Source of the DNA: Aurantibacter sp034110465
GTDB taxonomy: Bacteria > Bacteroidota > Bacteroidia > Flavobacteriales > Flavobacteriaceae
Assembly (NCBI GenBank): GCA_034110465.1
Contig: JAWUZD010000009.1
Location: forward strand, 124,001 to 188,000
Direction of reading: 5' to 3'
DNA length: 64,000 nucleotides
The notes beneath the pieces are model-generated. The model made no database searches. It saw only the letters and a list, made by a program, of their open reading frames with translations, and was not told the origin of the DNA. Both the position numbers and the translations under genes were made by a program. Shown here piece after piece: positions 1 to 8,658 of the stretch (positions within the stretch are counted from its first letter, which is position 1; each line of letters begins with the position of its first letter).

Positions 1-425
1 TTAAACAAGATATTATAACAAACGGAGAGCAATTAATGGCTTCACTCTTTTTTTTCATACCAAGAATGTTTTGGACAAATAAACCAACATCATCAGCAAG
101 TCTACTTTGTGAAAATTTAGACTTCGACGGTTATTGTAATGTCGCAATAAGTTTTTTCGGAGAAGGTTATATTAATTTTGGTGTTTTTGGGCTAATTACT
201 TTTGTTATAATATTAGCTCTTTATAATACAATACTAGATAAATTCTTTTACAAGTGTGACTTTTTAGGATATAAATTAATATATTTTTTATTTCTATTTC
301 ATGAGTTTTATTTGCTAAGAGGAAGTTTAACAGCTGCTACTATTAAATTTTTTATAATTACATTTGCTATTATACTGTTTTTGTTCTTAAAAAGAATTTT
401 TATGGTTAGAAATATTAATTTATAG
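1..425 (+). CDS. O-antigen/repeat-unit polymerase (Wzy-like), C-terminal part
   Basis: This is the C-terminal end of a multi-pass inner-membrane protein that would join lipid-linked oligosaccharide repeat units in the periplasm. The frame is open to the left window edge (first full codon at 3), and the residues before the first ATG at 36 (NGEQLMASLFFFIPR) read as normal protein, so ATG 36 is internal. What is visible is a proline/tryptophan-containing loop (IPRMFWTNKP), typical of oligosaccharide repeat-unit polymerases, followed by three hydrophobic helices. Eleven bases separate its stop from the glycosyltransferase that follows, so they are probably cotranscribed. The family is inferred from the loop, the hydrophobicity and the cluster context. 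Wzy proteins diverge strongly, so the class is moderately sure and the substrate unknown. Confidence 0.6.
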   Translation, partial: KQDIITNGEQLMASLFFFIPRMFWTNKPTSSASLLCENLDFDGYCNVAISFFGEGYINFGVFGLITFVIILALYNTILDKFFYKCDFLGYKLIYFLFLFHEFYLLRGSLTAATIKFFIITFAIILFLFLKRIFMVRNINL

Positions 426-436
426 TTCCAATAAAA

Positions 437-1585
437 TTGATTAAGTCTAAATTAGTTAGAATAACAACAGTTCCAGAGTCTTTAGCTATTCTTTTAAAAG
501 GGCAACTTGGGTTTATGCAAACCTATTTTAATGTAACGGCAATTTCCTCAGAAGGACTTATGCTGAATGAAGTTCAAAAAACAGAAAATATTAATACATT
601 TTCTGTTAATATGACCCGAAAAATAACACCAATTAAAGACCTAATAGCTTTATTTAAATTATACAAATTTCTTAAATTAGAGAAACCAGAAATAGTACAT
701 ACACATACACCTAAGGCTGGTTTGTTAGGTATGTTAGCTTCGTATTTTGCAAATGTCCCAAATAGAATTCATACAATTGCTGGTTTGCCAGTAATGGAGT
801 CCAGAGGTTTAAAGCGGGAAATACTACTTTTAGTAGAAAAAATCACTTACGGTTGTGCAACTATGGTTTGTCCTAACTCTAATGGACTTAAAGATTTTGT
901 TTTGTCTGAAAAATTGACAAGTAAAAATAAGCTGTCTATTATTGGAAAAGGGAGTTCTAATGGTATAAATACTGATTATTTTAATAAATCCAATTTTAAA
1001 GAGCATGAGTTATCTGCGCTTAGAACAGATTTAAATATTAATAAATCAGATTTTGTTTTTATTTTTGTTGGTAGAATAGTAACCGATAAAGGAATTAATG
1101 AATTAGTTAAAGTGTTTTGTGAATTATCTATAGTTAATAAAAGTGTTAAACTATTATTAGTAGGTTCTTTGGAGAGCGATTTAGATCCATTGTTACCATC
1201 GGTTTTAAAAGAAATAAAAACTAATAAACAAATTATTTACGTTGGTTTTAAAAAAGATGTTCGACCATATTTTGCTATAGCTAACGTATTAGTTTTTCCT
1301 AGTTATAGAGAAGGTTTTCCTAATGTGGTTATGCAAGCAGGAGCTATGGATTTACCAGCTATTGTAAGTAATATAAATGGTTGTAATGAAATAATTAAAG
1401 ACCAAGAAAACGGTTTGATTATTCCTGTGAAAAACACAGAAAAACTTAAAGAAGCTATGCAGAATGTTTTTTCAGATAGACAACAGTTAGAGCTAATGAA
1501 GCTAAATACTAGGTCTAACATAGTTAATCAATATGATCAAAATTATATTTGGCAAGAACTATTAAAAACTTATCAAGCTCTGTAA
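437..1585 (+). CDS. Glycosyltransferase family 4 (PglA/EpsD-like)
   Basis: A GT-B fold retaining glycosyltransferase that would add a sugar from a nucleotide donor to a lipid-linked acceptor at the inner face of the cytoplasmic membrane. The N-terminus (VRITTVPESLAILLKGQLGFM) is typical of the group, 'HTHTPKAGLLG' sits in the N-domain, and the donor-site motif is EGFPNVVMQAGAM from residue 292. The second glutamate of the usual EX7E motif is Gln300, a variant I believe is common in Bacteroidota members. The start is TTG at 437; no ATG lies between the upstream in-frame stop (416-418) and the conserved N-terminus. Its place before a PglC-type transferase suggests it adds the second sugar, as PglA does. 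Donor and linkage cannot be read from the sequence. Confidence 0.85.
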   Translation: MIKSKLVRITTVPESLAILLKGQLGFMQTYFNVTAISSEGLMLNEVQKTENINTFSVNMTRKITPIKDLIALFKLYKFLKLEKPEIVHTHTPKAGLLGMLASYFANVPNRIHTIAGLPVMESRGLKREILLLVEKITYGCATMVCPNSNGLKDFVLSEKLTSKNKLSIIGKGSSNGINTDYFNKSNFKEHELSALRTDLNINKSDFVFIFVGRIVTDKGINELVKVFCELSIVNKSVKLLLVGSLESDLDPLLPSVLKEIKTNKQIIYVGFKKDVRPYFAIANVLVFPSYREGFPNVVMQAGAMDLPAIVSNINGCNEIIKDQENGLIIPVKNTEKLKEAMQNVFSDRQQLELMKLNTRSNIVNQYDQNYIWQELLKTYQAL

Positions 1586-1623
1586 AGTAATAACTTTAAT
1601 TCTTTTCCTTTTTAACAATTATT

Positions 1624-2235
1624 ATGTACAAAAATTTCTTAAAACGCTTAATAGATATAATACTTGCTTTAATAGGCATATTAGTGTTTAGTCCAATTTT
1701 TGTATTAGTGTTTATTTACTTGTGTTTTTATAATAATGGTTCTCCATTTTTTTTTCAGAAAAGACCTGGAAAAAACGAAAAAATATTTTCAATAATAAAG
1801 TTTAAAACCATGAATGATAAAAAAGACGTTGATGGGAATTTATTGCCAGATGAAAAAAGACTGTCAAATGCTGGGAAAATAATTAGAAAAATGTCTTTAG
1901 ATGAATTGCCCCAGCTTATAAATGTTATAAAAGGAGATATGAGCCTTATTGGCCCAAGACCTTTGCTAATACCTTATTTAGAGCTTTACAATACTACTCA
2001 AAAACAAAGGCATAATGTAAAACCTGGAATAACAGGTTGGGCGCAAGTAAATGGTAGAAACGCTATTAGTTGGGAAGAGAAATTTAGATTAGATATTTGG
2101 TATGTAAATAATATATCATTTTTTTTAGATATAAAAATAATTATAAAAACAGTATTAAAAGTATTAAAATCCGAAGACATTAATACCTTAGGAGAAGCAA
2201 CAACATTACCATTTAAAGGCTCTAAAAATGAATAA
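1624..2235 (+). CDS. PglC-type undecaprenyl-phosphate phosphoglycosyltransferase
   Basis: A bacterial sugar transferase (PF02397 family) that transfers a phospho-sugar from a UDP-sugar to undecaprenyl phosphate and so starts a lipid-linked glycan. At 203 residues it is the small monotopic form like Campylobacter PglC (about 200), with one N-terminal hydrophobic re-entrant helix (residues about 10-32). The catalytic Asp-Glu pair is D93-E94 in MSLDELPQL, followed by the conserved IGPRP and the KPGITGWAQVNGR segment. It overlaps the next ORF by 8 bases, pointing to translational coupling with the enzymes that would make its sugar substrate. UDP-diacetylbacillosamine as substrate is inferred from those neighbours. 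Confidence 0.88.
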   Translation: MYKNFLKRLIDIILALIGILVFSPIFVLVFIYLCFYNNGSPFFFQKRPGKNEKIFSIIKFKTMNDKKDVDGNLLPDEKRLSNAGKIIRKMSLDELPQLINVIKGDMSLIGPRPLLIPYLELYNTTQKQRHNVKPGITGWAQVNGRNAISWEEKFRLDIWYVNNISFFLDIKIIIKTVLKVLKSEDINTLGEATTLPFKGSKNE

Positions 2236-3973
2236 AAATATATTTTTATATGGCGCCAGTGGACACAGTAAGGTTATTATTGATATCTTGGAACTTAATA
2301 ATTTTAAAATCACTCATATTTTTGATGATGATGATTCTAAACAAACAATTTTAGATTATAAAGTTGAAAGATTAAATGGCATAGATAAAATAAACCAAGC
2401 TTGTATAATATCCATTGGAAATAATAAAATTAGACGGAAAATCGCAGAAAAACATACAACATTAAAATATGCAATTGCTATTCACCCCAAAGCAATAATA
2501 GCAAAATCTGTAGTAGTTAATAGTGGAAGTGTAATAATGGCTGGTGCAATTATAAATGCCAGTACAATAATTGGAAAACATTGCATAATAAACACCTCTT
2601 CATCAATAGATCACGATTGTGTAATAAATAATTACGCTCATATTTCTCCAAACGCAACATTATGTGGTAACGTTACTATTGGTTATGGTTCCCAAATTGG
2701 AGCTGGAAGTGTAATTATTCAAGGCGTAACAATTGGAGATAACGTAGTTGTTGGAGCTGGAAGCGTTGTTCTAAAAGATATACCATCTAACACCATTGTT
2801 GCAGGTAATCCAGCAAAATCAATTAAAAAAGAATTAGTTAGTATGAACTCAAAAATATGGTTATCATCGCCACATATGGGCGGAAACGAGTTGTCTTTTG
2901 TAAAAGAAGCGTTTGAGAGTAATTGGATTGCACCATTAGGACCAAATGTAAATGGCTTTGAAGTTGACATTGCTACATATCTAAAACAAGATTCTAATGT
3001 GGCGTGTTTAAGTTCTGGAACTTCTGCAATTCATTTAGCTTTAATTATGGCTGGCATTAGTTTAAACGATGAAGTTATTTGTCAGAGTATGACTTTTTCA
3101 GCATCAGCAAACCCAATTGTTTATCAAGGCGCAATACCCATATTTGTAGATAGTGAAGAAGATACTTGGAATATGTGTCCAAATCATCTTGAAATCGCTA
3201 TTAAAGATCGTATTTCAAATGGAAAATCCCCAAAGGCTATAATTGTAGTTCATTTATACGGAATGCCTGCTAAAATGGATGAAATTAAAGCAATAGCATT
3301 AAAATATAATATTGTTTTAATAGAAGATTCTGCAGAAGCATTTGGCTCAACATATAAAGATCAAAAGTGCGGAACGTTTTCAAATTATGGAGTTTTATCA
3401 TTTAATGGAAATAAAATAATAACTACTTCTGGTGGAGGCGCATTAGTTTGTAATACAGAGAAAGATAAGCAAAAAGCCGTTTTTTTAGCGACTCAAGCAA
3501 GAGATAATGCACCTCATTACCAGCATAGTCAAATAGGTTATAACTACAGAATGAGTAATATTACTGCTGGAATTGGTCGTGGACAAATGCAAGTATTAGA
3601 TAAACATATTGATTTAAGACGAGCAAATAATGCATTTTACAAATCTATATTTAAAGATATTAAAGGGGTAACCGTTTTTACAGAACCAAATTCAGATTAT
3701 TATTCTAATCATTGGTTAAGTTGTGTTTTATTTGATGAATCGTCTAAAGTTTCAGTAGAAACGTTAAGATTAGCTTTAGATAAAGAAAATATAGAATCTA
3801 GACCACTTTGGAAACCAATGCATTTACAACCTATTTTTAGCAAATATCCATATTATGGAACAACAATTTCAGAAAATTTATTTAAGAATGGATTGTGTTT
3901 ACCTTCTGGCTCTAATTTAACAGACGAAGATAGAAATAGAATAAAAAAAGCCATATTTTTGGTGTTTAAATAA
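2228..3973 (+). CDS. PglD-PglE fusion: sugar N-acetyltransferase + DegT/DnrJ/EryC1 aminotransferase
   Basis: One uninterrupted 581-residue ORF carries two enzymes that are normally separate. Residues 1-205 form a NeuD/PglD-type acetyltransferase: a GASGHSKVI nucleotide-binding start, then left-handed beta-helix hexapeptide repeats with the likely catalytic base His129 (SIDHDCVI) and the terminal GNPAKSI. Residues 206-581 form a DegT/DnrJ/EryC1 PLP aminotransferase, beginning at Met206 (MNSKIWLSSPHMGG), with the PLP-binding Lys396 in FNGNKIITTSGGG. In the bacillosamine pathway PglE aminates the 4-keto sugar and PglD acetylates the product, so the fusion joins two successive steps. Met206 looks like the start of a stand-alone aminotransferase, so either a recent stop loss or a sequencing frameshift could explain the joined frame; as given, it is open throughout. 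Confidence 0.88.
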   Translation: MNKNIFLYGASGHSKVIIDILELNNFKITHIFDDDDSKQTILDYKVERLNGIDKINQACIISIGNNKIRRKIAEKHTTLKYAIAIHPKAIIAKSVVVNSGSVIMAGAIINASTIIGKHCIINTSSSIDHDCVINNYAHISPNATLCGNVTIGYGSQIGAGSVIIQGVTIGDNVVVGAGSVVLKDIPSNTIVAGNPAKSIKKELVSMNSKIWLSSPHMGGNELSFVKEAFESNWIAPLGPNVNGFEVDIATYLKQDSNVACLSSGTSAIHLALIMAGISLNDEVICQSMTFSASANPIVYQGAIPIFVDSEEDTWNMCPNHLEIAIKDRISNGKSPKAIIVVHLYGMPAKMDEIKAIALKYNIVLIEDSAEAFGSTYKDQKCGTFSNYGVLSFNGNKIITTSGGGALVCNTEKDKQKAVFLATQARDNAPHYQHSQIGYNYRMSNITAGIGRGQMQVLDKHIDLRRANNAFYKSIFKDIKGVTVFTEPNSDYYSNHWLSCVLFDESSKVSVETLRLALDKENIESRPLWKPMHLQPIFSKYPYYGTTISENLFKNGLCLPSGSNLTDEDRNRIKKAIFLVFK

Positions 3974-3988
3974 AAGCATAGAAAATTT

Positions 3989-5173
3989 ATGTCTCAAAAT
4001 CAAGAACAGACTTACGATTATTTAATAGTTGGAGGCGGAATAATAGGGTTAACAACTGCTTATGAGTTATTAAGTCAGAAACCAAAAGCTTCAATTTGTA
4101 TTATTGATAAAGAGCATGATGTAGCACAACATTCAAGTGGTAGAAATAGCGGAATTTTACATGCGGGTTTTTATTACACATCAGATTCTCAAAAAGCAAA
4201 ACATTGTTTACAAGGTAATTTGCTTATGAAACAGTTTTGTTCTGAAAACGGAATTGAAGTTAAATCAACTAAAAAATTAGTAGTTACTAATAACGAAGAA
4301 GAGTTAGTTCAACTTCATGAAATAAAACGTAGAGCAGATGCTAATGGTGTAGAAACCTATTTGATATCTCAAGAAGAAGCTGAGAAAATAGAACCTAATA
4401 TTAGTACTTATAAAGAAGCATTGTATTCCCCATTAACTGCATCTGTTAACCCTATACAGGTTTCTAATAAGCTAAAAACTCTATTATTAGAAAAAGGTGT
4501 AGATTTTAAATTTAATACCGCTTTTAGTAAAAATTTAGCTATTGATTATAAGTATTTAATTAATACAGCTGGATTATATTCAGACAAGATTGCTCAAGAT
4601 TACGGTTTAGCTAAAAAATACACATTATTACCTTTTAAAGGTATTTATATGAAAGTAAGTAATGGAAAAGTTCCAACTAAAATTAATATTTATCCAGTGC
4701 CAGATTTAAAATTCCCATTTTTAGGAGTTCATTACACTATTACATCGGATGATGATATTAAAATAGGTCCATCTGCTTCTCCAGCTTTTTGGAGAGAAAA
4801 TTATTCAGGCTTTAAGAACTTCAACTTATCCGAGTTTATAGAGATTATTTCAATAAACGCTAAGCTTATTTTGACGAATTCTTTTAATTATAGAAATTTA
4901 GCACTAAGAGAAATTAAATATTATTTGCCAAAAAATTTAATCTCTGCAGCCGAAAAAATGGTAAAATCGCCATTAGATTCAAAATATAAAAAGAAAAAAC
5001 CAGGAATTAGAGCACAGTTATATAATAAAGAAACTAATTTATTAGTTAATGATTTTGTTATAGAACATACGCCAGAAACGACACATGTGTTAAACATAAT
5101 TAGTCCTGGATTTACATGTTCTTTCTCTTTAGCTAAAGAAATTGTTGATGAGGTTTTTACTAACCAAAACTAA
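3989..5173 (+). CDS. FAD-dependent oxidoreductase, L-2-hydroxyglutarate oxidase (LhgO)-like
   Basis: A DAO-superfamily flavoprotein. The dinucleotide-binding loop is GGGIIG at about residues 15-20, followed by the family signature HSSGRNSGILHAGFYY and a C-terminal PGIRAQLYNKE segment. These match LhgO, which oxidises L-2-hydroxyglutarate to 2-oxoglutarate and passes electrons to the quinone pool. The length (394) is a little below that of E. coli LhgO. It starts 15 bases after the aminotransferase and before the dehydratase, in the middle of a glycan locus. Because the aminotransferase releases 2-oxoglutarate from glutamate, a metabolic link is imaginable but unproven. It could instead act on another 2-hydroxyacid or a sugar-derived substrate. 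Family is sure, substrate not. Confidence 0.8.
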   Translation: MSQNQEQTYDYLIVGGGIIGLTTAYELLSQKPKASICIIDKEHDVAQHSSGRNSGILHAGFYYTSDSQKAKHCLQGNLLMKQFCSENGIEVKSTKKLVVTNNEEELVQLHEIKRRADANGVETYLISQEEAEKIEPNISTYKEALYSPLTASVNPIQVSNKLKTLLLEKGVDFKFNTAFSKNLAIDYKYLINTAGLYSDKIAQDYGLAKKYTLLPFKGIYMKVSNGKVPTKINIYPVPDLKFPFLGVHYTITSDDDIKIGPSASPAFWRENYSGFKNFNLSEFIEIISINAKLILTNSFNYRNLALREIKYYLPKNLISAAEKMVKSPLDSKYKKKKPGIRAQLYNKETNLLVNDFVIEHTPETTHVLNIISPGFTCSFSLAKEIVDEVFTNQN

Positions 5174-5235
5174 GTACTGTTTTACAATGCATATTTTTTT
5201 AATTTTCAATCTTGTTTTTAATACATAACATAGGT

Positions 5236-5263
5236 TTGTCTAACAGAATGCTAACTATGTTTG
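5236..5263 (+). promoter_or_regulatory. Predicted promoter of the dehydratase-ugd-uxs operon
   Basis: TTG at 5236-5238, then 17 bases, then TATGTTTG at 5256-5263, which matches the Bacteroidota -33/-7 pattern TTG-N17-23-TAnnTTTG. Transcription would begin near 5270, giving a 5' leader of about 127 bases before the ATG at 5397. A second -7-like octamer (TAGGTTTG, 5231-5238) overlaps the -33 element and has a TTG 16 bases upstream. This splits the polysaccharide locus into two transcription units. Confidence 0.55.
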
Positions 5264-5396
5264 TCTTTTTTCTAATTGAGTTGTATAAAGTTAAATATAT
5301 AAACACTAAATAGTTTTTATTAAAAATAGAAATTATAAGCAGTTATATTTTTATATTGTAATTTAATCCATAATATTTGTTGTTAGTATTTTTAAT

Positions 5397-7349
5397 ATGC
5401 CGCTAGATAAACTCAAAAAAGCATTTGATCAAGTTATTAAATCCAGTAAAAAACGTGTTGATTTTAGAACAATAAGTTATTTACCGCGTTGGGCAATTTT
5501 GTGTTTTGATTCTTCAATAATATTTATTGCACTATTAATAACAAAAATAGTAGTTAATAGGTTGAGAGATGTAGGCCTTGTATCTTTAATACCTAGATCA
5601 GAAGAGTGGTCTTTACTACTTATTAATTTATTATTTTTTATATTATTTAGAACATATGCTGGATTAATTAGGCATTCTACTTTTATAGATGCAATTAAGT
5701 TTTTTTTAGCATCTCTATCTACTATAATATTCAGTTTAGTCATTTATTTAATAGCGGGGTTTTTTACAGAATCTCAATTATTTAGAATCCCAGAATTATT
5801 ATTGTACGGTGTAATTTCATTTTGTGGATTGTTTTTATTTAGAGTACTAGTAAAACAAGTGTTTGATGTCTATTTAAGTTCTTTAAGTGTAGACAAAGCA
5901 GTAAATGTTTTGGTTTATGGCACAAATGAAAATGCCATAGCTATTGCAAATGCATTAAAATCAGAAAAACCTACAAGATTTAAAGTGCTAGGTTTTATTG
6001 ATAAAAAAGGAAAAAACAAAAGCAAAGAAATTTTAGGTTTGCCAATTATCCATATTCAAAAAGATGTTGCTGTTATTCTTCGAATTTATAAAGCAAATGC
6101 AGTAATTTTAGCTGATAATTCTTTAACAAAAGACGAGAGCATTAGTATAATAGATAGTTGTATAAATTATAAGTTTAAGGTTTTTAGAGCGCCTTTAATA
6201 TCCGACATTGAAGAAAATAGTAGTCTTTCTAATCAGATTCAAAAAATTCAGATTGAAGACATTCTAGACAGAGAGCCTATAAAATTAGATAATAAACTTG
6301 TCGCTAAAGAATTATATAATAAGTGTATAATAGTTACAGGAGGCGCAGGTTCTATAGGCTCAGAAATAGTAAGGCAAGTTTCTAATTATAAGCCTTTCAA
6401 GTTAATTATATTAGATCAAGCAGAATCGCCTTTGTATAGAATTCAATTAGAAATAGCTGGTAAATTTCCTAATCTAAATTTTGAAGCGGTAATTGCAGAT
6501 GTGAGAGATTCAGAAGTTTTAGAAAGTATATTTGAAAAATATAGACCTCAAGTTATTTATCATGCAGCTGCTTATAAGCATGTGCCTTTAATGGAAAAGC
6601 ACCCAAATCAAGCAGTTGCTACAAATATTATAGGGACGAAAAATGTAGCAGACTTAGCACTTAAATATAAAGCAGAAAAGTTTGTAATGGTATCCACAGA
6701 CAAAGCAGTAAACCCTAGTAACGTTATGGGTGCTTCGAAACGAATTGCTGAAATTTACGTTCAAGCCTTACAAGAACAAGCGAAATTTGATTTAGCTAAT
6801 AAAACACAATACGTTACTACTCGTTTTGGAAATGTTTTAGGTAGTAATGGTTCAGTTGTGCCTTTGTTTAAACGTCAGTTAGAAAAAGGTGGACCACTAA
6901 CCATAACGCATCCAGATATTATAAGGTACTTTATGACTATTCCTGAGGCTTGTCAACTGGTTCTTGAAGCAGGAGCAATGGGAAATGGAGGAGAAGTTTT
7001 TATTTTTGATATGGGTAAAGCTGTAAAAATAATAGACTTAGCAAAAAAAATGATACTTCTAGCGGGCTATCAACCATATAAAGATATAGATATTAAGGTG
7101 ATTGGATTAAGACCAGGAGAGAAGCTTTATGAGGAATTGTTAAACGATAAATCAGAGACACTTCCTACATATAATGAAAAAATAATGATTGCAACTGTAG
7201 AGTCGTATGGATACTCTCAAATAACAAATAATATAGAGGTTTTAGAAAAAAACATACAAGATAAAGATATAGACGCTTTAGTGCAGAAAATGAAAGATAT
7301 TGTGCCAGAATTTAAAAGTATGAATTCTCAGTACGAAAAAATGGATTAA
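5397..7349 (+). CDS. PglF/WbpM/CapD-type nucleotide-sugar 4,6-dehydratase, membrane-bound
   Basis: This enzyme removes water from UDP-GlcNAc to give the UDP-4-keto-6-deoxy sugar, the first step toward bacillosamine or related amino sugars. The N-terminal third (about residues 25-160) has four hydrophobic helices, then a Rossmann-like CoA-binding region, then the catalytic SDR domain with TGGAGSIGSE from residue 314. The active site has STDK (S433-K436), where long-chain members replace the SDR tyrosine with Thr-Asp/Met. VNPSNVMGASKR follows and confirms the group. At 650 residues it has the usual length. The start ATG is the only good one after the promoter. Ten bases separate it from ugd. 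Together with the PglC and PglD-PglE proteins it completes a bacillosamine pathway; the exact product is inferred from that set. Confidence 0.88.
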   Translation: MPLDKLKKAFDQVIKSSKKRVDFRTISYLPRWAILCFDSSIIFIALLITKIVVNRLRDVGLVSLIPRSEEWSLLLINLLFFILFRTYAGLIRHSTFIDAIKFFLASLSTIIFSLVIYLIAGFFTESQLFRIPELLLYGVISFCGLFLFRVLVKQVFDVYLSSLSVDKAVNVLVYGTNENAIAIANALKSEKPTRFKVLGFIDKKGKNKSKEILGLPIIHIQKDVAVILRIYKANAVILADNSLTKDESISIIDSCINYKFKVFRAPLISDIEENSSLSNQIQKIQIEDILDREPIKLDNKLVAKELYNKCIIVTGGAGSIGSEIVRQVSNYKPFKLIILDQAESPLYRIQLEIAGKFPNLNFEAVIADVRDSEVLESIFEKYRPQVIYHAAAYKHVPLMEKHPNQAVATNIIGTKNVADLALKYKAEKFVMVSTDKAVNPSNVMGASKRIAEIYVQALQEQAKFDLANKTQYVTTRFGNVLGSNGSVVPLFKRQLEKGGPLTITHPDIIRYFMTIPEACQLVLEAGAMGNGGEVFIFDMGKAVKIIDLAKKMILLAGYQPYKDIDIKVIGLRPGEKLYEELLNDKSETLPTYNEKIMIATVESYGYSQITNNIEVLEKNIQDKDIDALVQKMKDIVPEFKSMNSQYEKMD

Positions 7350-7359
7350 TTTATTTAAA

Positions 7360-8658
7360 ATGAAGATAGCAGTAATTGGTACAGGATACGTTGGTTTAGT
7401 TACAGGAACATGTCTAGCAGAAACAGGAAACGATGTGTTGTGTATAGATATAAATGAAGAAAAAGTAAAACAAATGCAATCAGGTGTTGTTCCAATTTAT
7501 GAGCCACATTTAGAGAATCTATTTGAAAGAAATATTGAATCCAATCGATTAAGATTTTCAACAAATTTAAAAGAAGGTTTGGATCATGGAGATATTATAT
7601 TTTTAGCACTACCAACACCAGAAGACGAAGATGGCTCAGCAGACCTAAAGTATATTTTAGGAGTAGCGGATGATATAGGAAAACTAATATCAGAATACAA
7701 AGTTATTGTAGATAAAAGTACAGTTCCTGTAGGTACATCAGATCGTGTAAAGGAAGCTATAGCCAAAAATGCCAAAGTAGATTTTGATGTAGTTTCTAAT
7801 CCAGAATTTTTACGAGAAGGTTTTGCAGTAGACGATTTTTTAAAACCAGAGCGTATTGTAATTGGTTCAAGTAGCAATAAAGCAACAGCTTTAATGCAGA
7901 AACTATATAAGCCTTTTGTAAGGTCAGGCAATCCAATAATTATAATGGATGAGAAGTCTGCGGAACTTACTAAGTATGCTGCAAATGCATTTTTAGCCAC
8001 TAAAATTACTTTTATGAACGAGATTGCTAACTTTTGTGAAAAGGTTGGTGCAGATGTAGATAAGGTTCGAATTGGTATGGGAACAGATTCTCGTATTGGT
8101 AAACGTTTCCTGTTTCCGGGTATTGGTTATGGTGGTTCTTGTTTTCCAAAAGATGTAAAAGCATTACATAAGTCAGGAAAAGACAACAATTATAATTTCG
8201 AAATTTTAGAAGCTGTAGTTAATGTTAATCAAGAGCAGAAATTAGCTTTAATACCAAAAATAAAAGGTTATTTCAATAATAATTTAAAAGATAAGAACAT
8301 TGCGGTTTGGGGTTTAGCTTTTAAACCAGAAACGGATGATATTCGAGAAGCTCCAGCTTTATATACCATAGAATCTTTATTAGAATTAGGTGCTAATATT
8401 ACAGTTTTTGATCCAGAAGCTATACCAAATGTAAAGCGTAAATTTGGAGATAAAATAAAATATGCTAATGATATGTATCAACCATTAGAGCAAGCAGATG
8501 CTTTAGTGATTTGTACAGAATGGAGCATATTTAGAACGCCAGATTTTAGTAAAATGAAATCTTTAATGGCAAATAATGTTATTTTTGACGGACGTAATTT
8601 ATACGATGTTGAAGATGTTAAAAACGAAGGATTTAATTACTTATCCATAGGAAGATAA
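7360..8658 (+). CDS. ugd: UDP-glucose 6-dehydrogenase
   Basis: Oxidises UDP-glucose twice with NAD+ to UDP-glucuronate in the cytoplasm. The N-terminal NAD-binding motif is MKIAVIGTGYVGLVTG and the catalytic cysteine is Cys261 in GYGGSCFPKD. The central helix segment carrying NAFLATKITFMNEIANFCE and the C-terminal GLAFKPETDDIREAPA complete the family signature. Length 432 is normal. The stop and the start of the next gene share one base (TAATG at 8656-8660), so translation is coupled to the decarboxylase that consumes its product. Confidence 0.95.
   Translation: MKIAVIGTGYVGLVTGTCLAETGNDVLCIDINEEKVKQMQSGVVPIYEPHLENLFERNIESNRLRFSTNLKEGLDHGDIIFLALPTPEDEDGSADLKYILGVADDIGKLISEYKVIVDKSTVPVGTSDRVKEAIAKNAKVDFDVVSNPEFLREGFAVDDFLKPERIVIGSSSNKATALMQKLYKPFVRSGNPIIIMDEKSAELTKYAANAFLATKITFMNEIANFCEKVGADVDKVRIGMGTDSRIGKRFLFPGIGYGGSCFPKDVKALHKSGKDNNYNFEILEAVVNVNQEQKLALIPKIKGYFNNNLKDKNIAVWGLAFKPETDDIREAPALYTIESLLELGANITVFDPEAIPNVKRKFGDKIKYANDMYQPLEQADALVICTEWSIFRTPDFSKMKSLMANNVIFDGRNLYDVEDVKNEGFNYLSIGR

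Noticed and set aside
1303..1521. Minus-strand frame of 72 residues within the family 4 transferase gene
   Set aside because: It is the antisense shadow of a well-supported gene and shows no protein-family pattern.
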